Assembly (NCBI GenBank): GCA_937900165.1
Contig: CALCCX010000059.1
Location: forward strand, 1 to 7,653
Direction of reading: 5' to 3'
Source of the DNA: an uncultured Acidimicrobiia bacterium
GTDB lineage: Bacteria > Actinomycetota > Acidimicrobiia > Spongiisociales > Spongiisociaceae
Length of the DNA stretch: 7,653 nucleotides
The number at the start of each line of letters is the position of its first letter. The first letter of the stretch is position 1. The notes under the pieces were generated by a model. It was not told the DNA's origin. It worked only from the letters and a program-made list of their open reading frames with translations, and did no database searches. Shown piece by piece: positions 5,105-7,653 of this stretch. The position numbers were made by a program, and so were the translations under genes.

Positions 5105-5584
5105 TCAGGGGCGCCTCCACTCTCCTGACCTGCCGCCTGCTTTGTGGATCAACCTCACAGAACCGACCTGAACACCCTTTTCGACACCCTTGACCATGTC
5201 GTACAGGGTCAGCGCCGCGACCGACACCGCGGTCATGGCCTCCATCTCGACTCCGGTCCGACCATTCGTTGTGACCGTCGCCTCAATTCGTGCACCGCCC
5301 GCGATCTTCACTACCTCGACATTCACGGAGCTGATTGAGATGGGATGGCAAAGCGGAATCAGCTCAGCCGTACGTTTGGCACCCATGATCCCCGCCAGCC
5401 GAGCAGCAGCCAACGCGTCGCCTTTGTCAAGGGTATCCCCGAACAGCGTCTCAGTCGTTTGGTCAGACATGAGGACAAGAGCTTCGGCAGTCGCCGTGCG
5501 ATCCGTGAGCTCCTTGCCTCCGACGTCAACCATGTGGACTTCCCCCGAGGCGCTCAAGTGAGTCAGTTTCGGCTCGTCAGCCAT
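5105..5584 (-). CDS. moaC: Cyclic pyranopterin monophosphate synthase MoaC
   Basis: MoaC converts the 3',8-cyclo-GTP product of MoaA into cyclic pyranopterin monophosphate, the first stable intermediate of molybdenum cofactor synthesis, in the cytoplasm. The 159-residue product has the normal length and all signature blocks: HMVDVG (17-22), GDTLDKGDALAAARLAGIMG (49-68) with K54, ELIPLCHPI (74-82), TGVEMEAMTAVSVAALTLYD (110-129) and RLIHKAGGRSG (144-154). D129 and K132 correspond to the catalytic Asp/Lys pair known in E. coli MoaC. The ATG at 5584 overlaps the moeA stop by 8 nt (ATGGCTGA), so the two are translated from one mRNA. No moaA, moaD or moaE is in the window. Confidence 0.97.
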   Translation of the reverse strand: MADEPKLTHLSASGEVHMVDVGGKELTDRTATAEALVLMSDQTTETLFGDTLDKGDALAAARLAGIMGAKRTAELIPLCHPISISSVNVEVVKIAGGARIEATVTTNGRTGVEMEAMTAVSVAALTLYDMVKGVEKGVQVGSVRLIHKAGGRSGEWRRP

Positions 5585-6842
5585 TCTGGGTCACCGAGCT
5601 GAACACCTCGGCGCCGAGCGCCTGGGTGATAGTGCGTCCTTCGGGCCACCGGAACATTTCGAGCTCGACCGGATCTCCCACCTGGAGCTCTCCCACCCCA
5701 ACTGGAACGACCGCAAATCCGTCAGCCCTGGCCAGAGCCGAGAGTATGTTCGAGTTTTGTCCGCCGCTGCGCTTCACGATGAATCCTTCCCACGTGGACT
5801 CAATCGCGACTCTGGCGAACACCGTCTTGGCGGGGTCGGTAGCGATTGGCTCGTCCATCGTGCCTGCCACCCTTGGCCGAAATATTTGGCCGGCTCCCAT
5901 CATGTGGAGCAGGGCGGGTCTGGCGAACTGTTCAAACGCGACCATCACAGAAACTGGATTCCCAGGCAAACCAAACAGTGGTGTCCCCTCGATGTGACCA
6001 AACGCAAACGGCTTGGCGGGTTGCATCGCCACCTGCCAGAAGTCGATGGTGCCCAGATCGCGCAGGACAATCTTCACGAGATCGTATTCGCCCATGGATA
6101 CCCCGCCGGACGTGAAGATGACGTCGGCAACGGAGGCAGCCTTTTCGACCGTGTCACGCAAAACTGCTTCGTCATCCTCGATGATGCCGAGGTCGATCAC
6201 ATCGGCCCCGAGCTCCGCGAGCAAGCCGGCGAGTAGAGGCCGATTGCTGTCTCGGATCTGACCAGGTTCCAGCGACATGGTGTCTGGCCGACGAACCTCA
6301 TCTCCCGTGGACATGAGGGCGACGGTCGGTCGACGCCGCACCGGGATGGATGGCAGCCCAAGTGAGGCGAGGACTGCGACGTGAGGAGGGGTCAGCCGTA
6401 CTCCTGGTTCAAACACTGTTTCGCCTGTCACGACATCTCCCCCCGCGGGTCGAACCGAGGTCCCGACCGCTACCGTCGCATTGACTACCACCGAGTCGTT
6501 CCCTGGTTCGGTGTCCTCAACCCTGACTATGGCATCTGCGCCTGAGGGGACCGGAGCCCCGGTCATGATCTTGATCGCGAAGCCGGGCCGAACCGAGGTC
6601 TGAGCGACAGATCCCGCAGGAACATCCTCCAAGACCTGCAATGTCACAGGCGGGGTTTGGGTGTCTTGGGCGACAACCGCGTAGCCGTCCATCGCCGAGT
6701 TGGCGAACGGAGGGACGTCCGAGGGGGCGACCACGGGTGTGGCCAGCACGAGACCGAGCGCTTCGGCGAGCGAGACATCGGCCAGCGGTAGATCTGGAAC
6801 TGCGCCAAGCACGTCACGTTGCGCCTCGCCCAGTGGCCTCAT
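5577..6842 (-). CDS. moeA: Molybdopterin molybdenumtransferase MoeA (gephyrin-like)
   Basis: MoeA inserts molybdate into adenylylated molybdopterin. The 421-residue product has the full four-domain layout: VPPFANSAMDGYAV (43-56) with the conserved Asp52, MTGAPVPSGADAIV (93-106), STGDE (178-182) and IRDSN (196-200), the MogA-like TSGGVSMGEYD (244-254), PAKPFAFG (275-282), GLPGNPVS (291-298), and a domain IV with SGGQNSNIL (359-367). A short tail (398-421) follows. Active-site blocks are intact, so it is probably a working enzyme. ATG 6842 is chosen over a longer frame (6941) because it is 1 nt after the galU stop with AGAGGA 8 nt upstream. In Corynebacterium the homologue beside galU (Glp) binds FtsZ and the membrane protein GlpR, so a second role in division is possible here. 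Confidence 0.95.
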   Translation of the reverse strand: MRPLGEAQRDVLGAVPDLPLADVSLAEALGLVLATPVVAPSDVPPFANSAMDGYAVVAQDTQTPPVTLQVLEDVPAGSVAQTSVRPGFAIKIMTGAPVPSGADAIVRVEDTEPGNDSVVVNATVAVGTSVRPAGGDVVTGETVFEPGVRLTPPHVAVLASLGLPSIPVRRRPTVALMSTGDEVRRPDTMSLEPGQIRDSNRPLLAGLLAELGADVIDLGIIEDDEAVLRDTVEKAASVADVIFTSGGVSMGEYDLVKIVLRDLGTIDFWQVAMQPAKPFAFGHIEGTPLFGLPGNPVSVMVAFEQFARPALLHMMGAGQIFRPRVAGTMDEPIATDPAKTVFARVAIESTWEGFIVKRSGGQNSNILSALARADGFAVVPVGVGELQVGDPVELEMFRWPEGRTITQALGAEVFSSVTQNG

Positions 6843-6843
6843 G

Positions 6844-7494
6844 TCACCAATCCTCTGCCATGTCTTTGATTGCCATCTTGAACGAATCACCGTAGTCCGG
6901 GTGTGAGGCGCCAAGAACGGCCGCGGCGTGCAGGTAGGCATTCGGGTTGCCTACATCCAGCAGGGTCGTATCGGCAATGTGACCTCGGCATCGACCAATC
7001 CGGCCAAGTTCTGCGATCGCATCCGTCAATTGGATCTCGCCGCCATAACCAGGCTCGGTCTTGGAAAGCAGCTCAAAAACCTCGGCCGTGAACAGATAGC
7101 GTCCTTGAATTCCCAGCCGAGAGGGGGCCGCATCCACCCCCGGCTTTTCAACGGCTCCGGCGACGTCGAGAGCCTGGTCAACAACGTCTGACCCTGGCAC
7201 CACAACCCCCTTGGTCGCGAGGAGTTCGTCGGTCAACTCTCGAAGACAGAGGACGGACACCCCAGCCGAACCCGCGGTGGCGAGACCGGGCAGCACAGGA
7301 TGACCTGGCCAGATGAGGTCATCAGCCAAGAGGCAAAAGAAAGGTCGCTCCCCGACGGATTCTTTGGCCATCAACACTGCGTGGCCTAGTCCCTTGGCAT
7401 GATCTTGAACAACGGATCTGACGGTTACCTTTTCCAATCCTTCGATCGGACCCAGCTCAGAGAAATGACTCTCGACGATCTGGCCGATACCAGG
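6844..7494 (-). CDS. galU: UTP-glucose-1-phosphate uridylyltransferase GalU, N-terminally truncated by contig end
   Basis: GalU makes UDP-glucose from UTP and glucose-1-phosphate, feeding cell-wall and glycan synthesis. The genomic part encodes 216 C-terminal residues: VVQDHAKGLGHAVL (28-41), FFCLLADDLI (52-61) with the acidic metal/sugar-phosphate site, GVVVPG (96-101), GAVEKP (113-118), GRYLFTAEVFELL (131-143), PGYGGEIQLTDAI (148-160) and DVGNPNAYLHA (180-190). Members are about 290-300 residues, so some 80-90 N-terminal residues with the nucleotide-binding GxGTR loop are missing. The loss is technical, not biological: codons beyond 7494 come from Illumina adapter. The TGA at 6846-6844 is 1 nt from the moeA start, indicating one operon. 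Confidence 0.95.
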   Translation of the reverse strand, partial: PGIGQIVESHFSELGPIEGLEKVTVRSVVQDHAKGLGHAVLMAKESVGERPFFCLLADDLIWPGHPVLPGLATAGSAGVSVLCLRELTDELLATKGVVVPGSDVVDQALDVAGAVEKPGVDAAPSRLGIQGRYLFTAEVFELLSKTEPGYGGEIQLTDAIAELGRIGRCRGHIADTTLLDVGNPNAYLHAAAVLGASHPDYGDSFKMAIKDMAEDW

Positions 7495-7552
7495 AGATCG
7501 GAAGAGCGTCGTGTAGGGAAAGAGTGTAGATCTCGGTGGTCGCCGTATCATT
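7495..7552. other. Illumina universal (P5) adapter contamination
   Basis: All 58 bases match the reverse complement of the TruSeq universal adapter, from AGATCGGAAGAGCGTCGTGT to CGCCGTATCATT. This is a sequencing-library artefact left on the contig end. Its minus-strand translation gives the well-known spurious peptide with STLFPYTTLFRS, here fused to GalU. Confidence 0.99.
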
Positions 7553-7653
7553 AAAAAAAAAAAGACAGAAAAAATAGCCGGAGAGATAAGAAGGGAATAG
7601 TGCATACAAGCAGTGACCGACGAGAACGTGTATCTACAGTGTCTAATCTGTTA
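7553..7653. other. Flow-cell linker run of A and read-through noise
   Basis: Eleven A residues (7553-7563) follow the adapter, matching the poly-T linker that precedes the P5 oligo on Illumina flow cells. The remaining 90 bases (7564-7653) have lower GC and contain no recognisable coding or RNA signal; they are most simply explained as base calls made after the template ended. I would treat none of this as genome. Confidence 0.85.

Noticed and set aside
6843..6941. Longer moeA start giving 33 extra residues
   Set aside because: The extra codons overlap the 3' end of galU, are unlike MoeA N-termini, and the ATG at 6842 has a well-placed AGAGGA.
7564..7653. Terminal 90 bases as a promoter or genomic 5' region of galU
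   Set aside because: They lie beyond the adapter and poly-A, so they cannot be contiguous with the galU insert.

Overview
The window is the end of an assembled contig, most likely from an uncultured actinobacterium; an Acidimicrobiia-like lineage would fit but cannot be proved from sequence alone. The reasons are fairly high GC, GTG starts, and the gene order galU, moeA, moaC and a small three-helix membrane protein, which recalls the actinobacterial galU/moeA neighbourhood. Every gene supported here is on the minus strand, so the biological reading order runs from high to low coordinates.

Right part (about 7494 down to 3023), apparently chromosomal core. A galU gene cut at its N-terminus (UDP-glucose synthesis) is followed after 1 nt by moeA (molybdopterin molybdenumtransferase, gephyrin family). 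moeA overlaps moaC (cyclic pyranopterin monophosphate synthase) by 8 nt. After 118 bp holding a plausible promoter come a SepX/GlpR-like membrane protein and, 6 nt later, a translin-family protein. A secreted lipoprotein with a fibronectin-III-like and an F5/8 type C (discoidin-like) domain follows. A tRNA-Ala(CGC) gene at 2876-2949 closes this part.

Middle and left part (about 2875 down to 1), apparently accessory. Next to the 3' end of the tRNA lies a compact array of hairpin-forming repeats built on GCGAAGC cores. Then come a type II toxin-antitoxin pair (ribbon-helix-helix antitoxin and MazF/PemK toxin), a gene-poor stretch with a 12-bp hairpin and an orphan reading frame, a SAM-dependent methyltransferase whose frame runs about 100 codons past its normal fold, and an AAA_14/DUF4143-type ATPase that leaves the window. 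Four direct repeats in 23-bp register (one degenerate) lie just upstream of the ATPase start.

The last 159 bases (7495-7653) are not genomic. Positions 7495-7552 are the exact reverse complement of the Illumina universal (P5) adapter, followed by a run of 11 A that fits the flow-cell linker and then about 90 bases of probable read-through noise. The long open frame there that joins galU to an apparent N-terminus is an artefact.

The most biologically interesting signals are the MoeA plus SepX/GlpR-like pair, which suggests a cell-division scaffold module, the translin gene coupled to it, and the phased repeats controlling or marking the AAA_14 ATPase.
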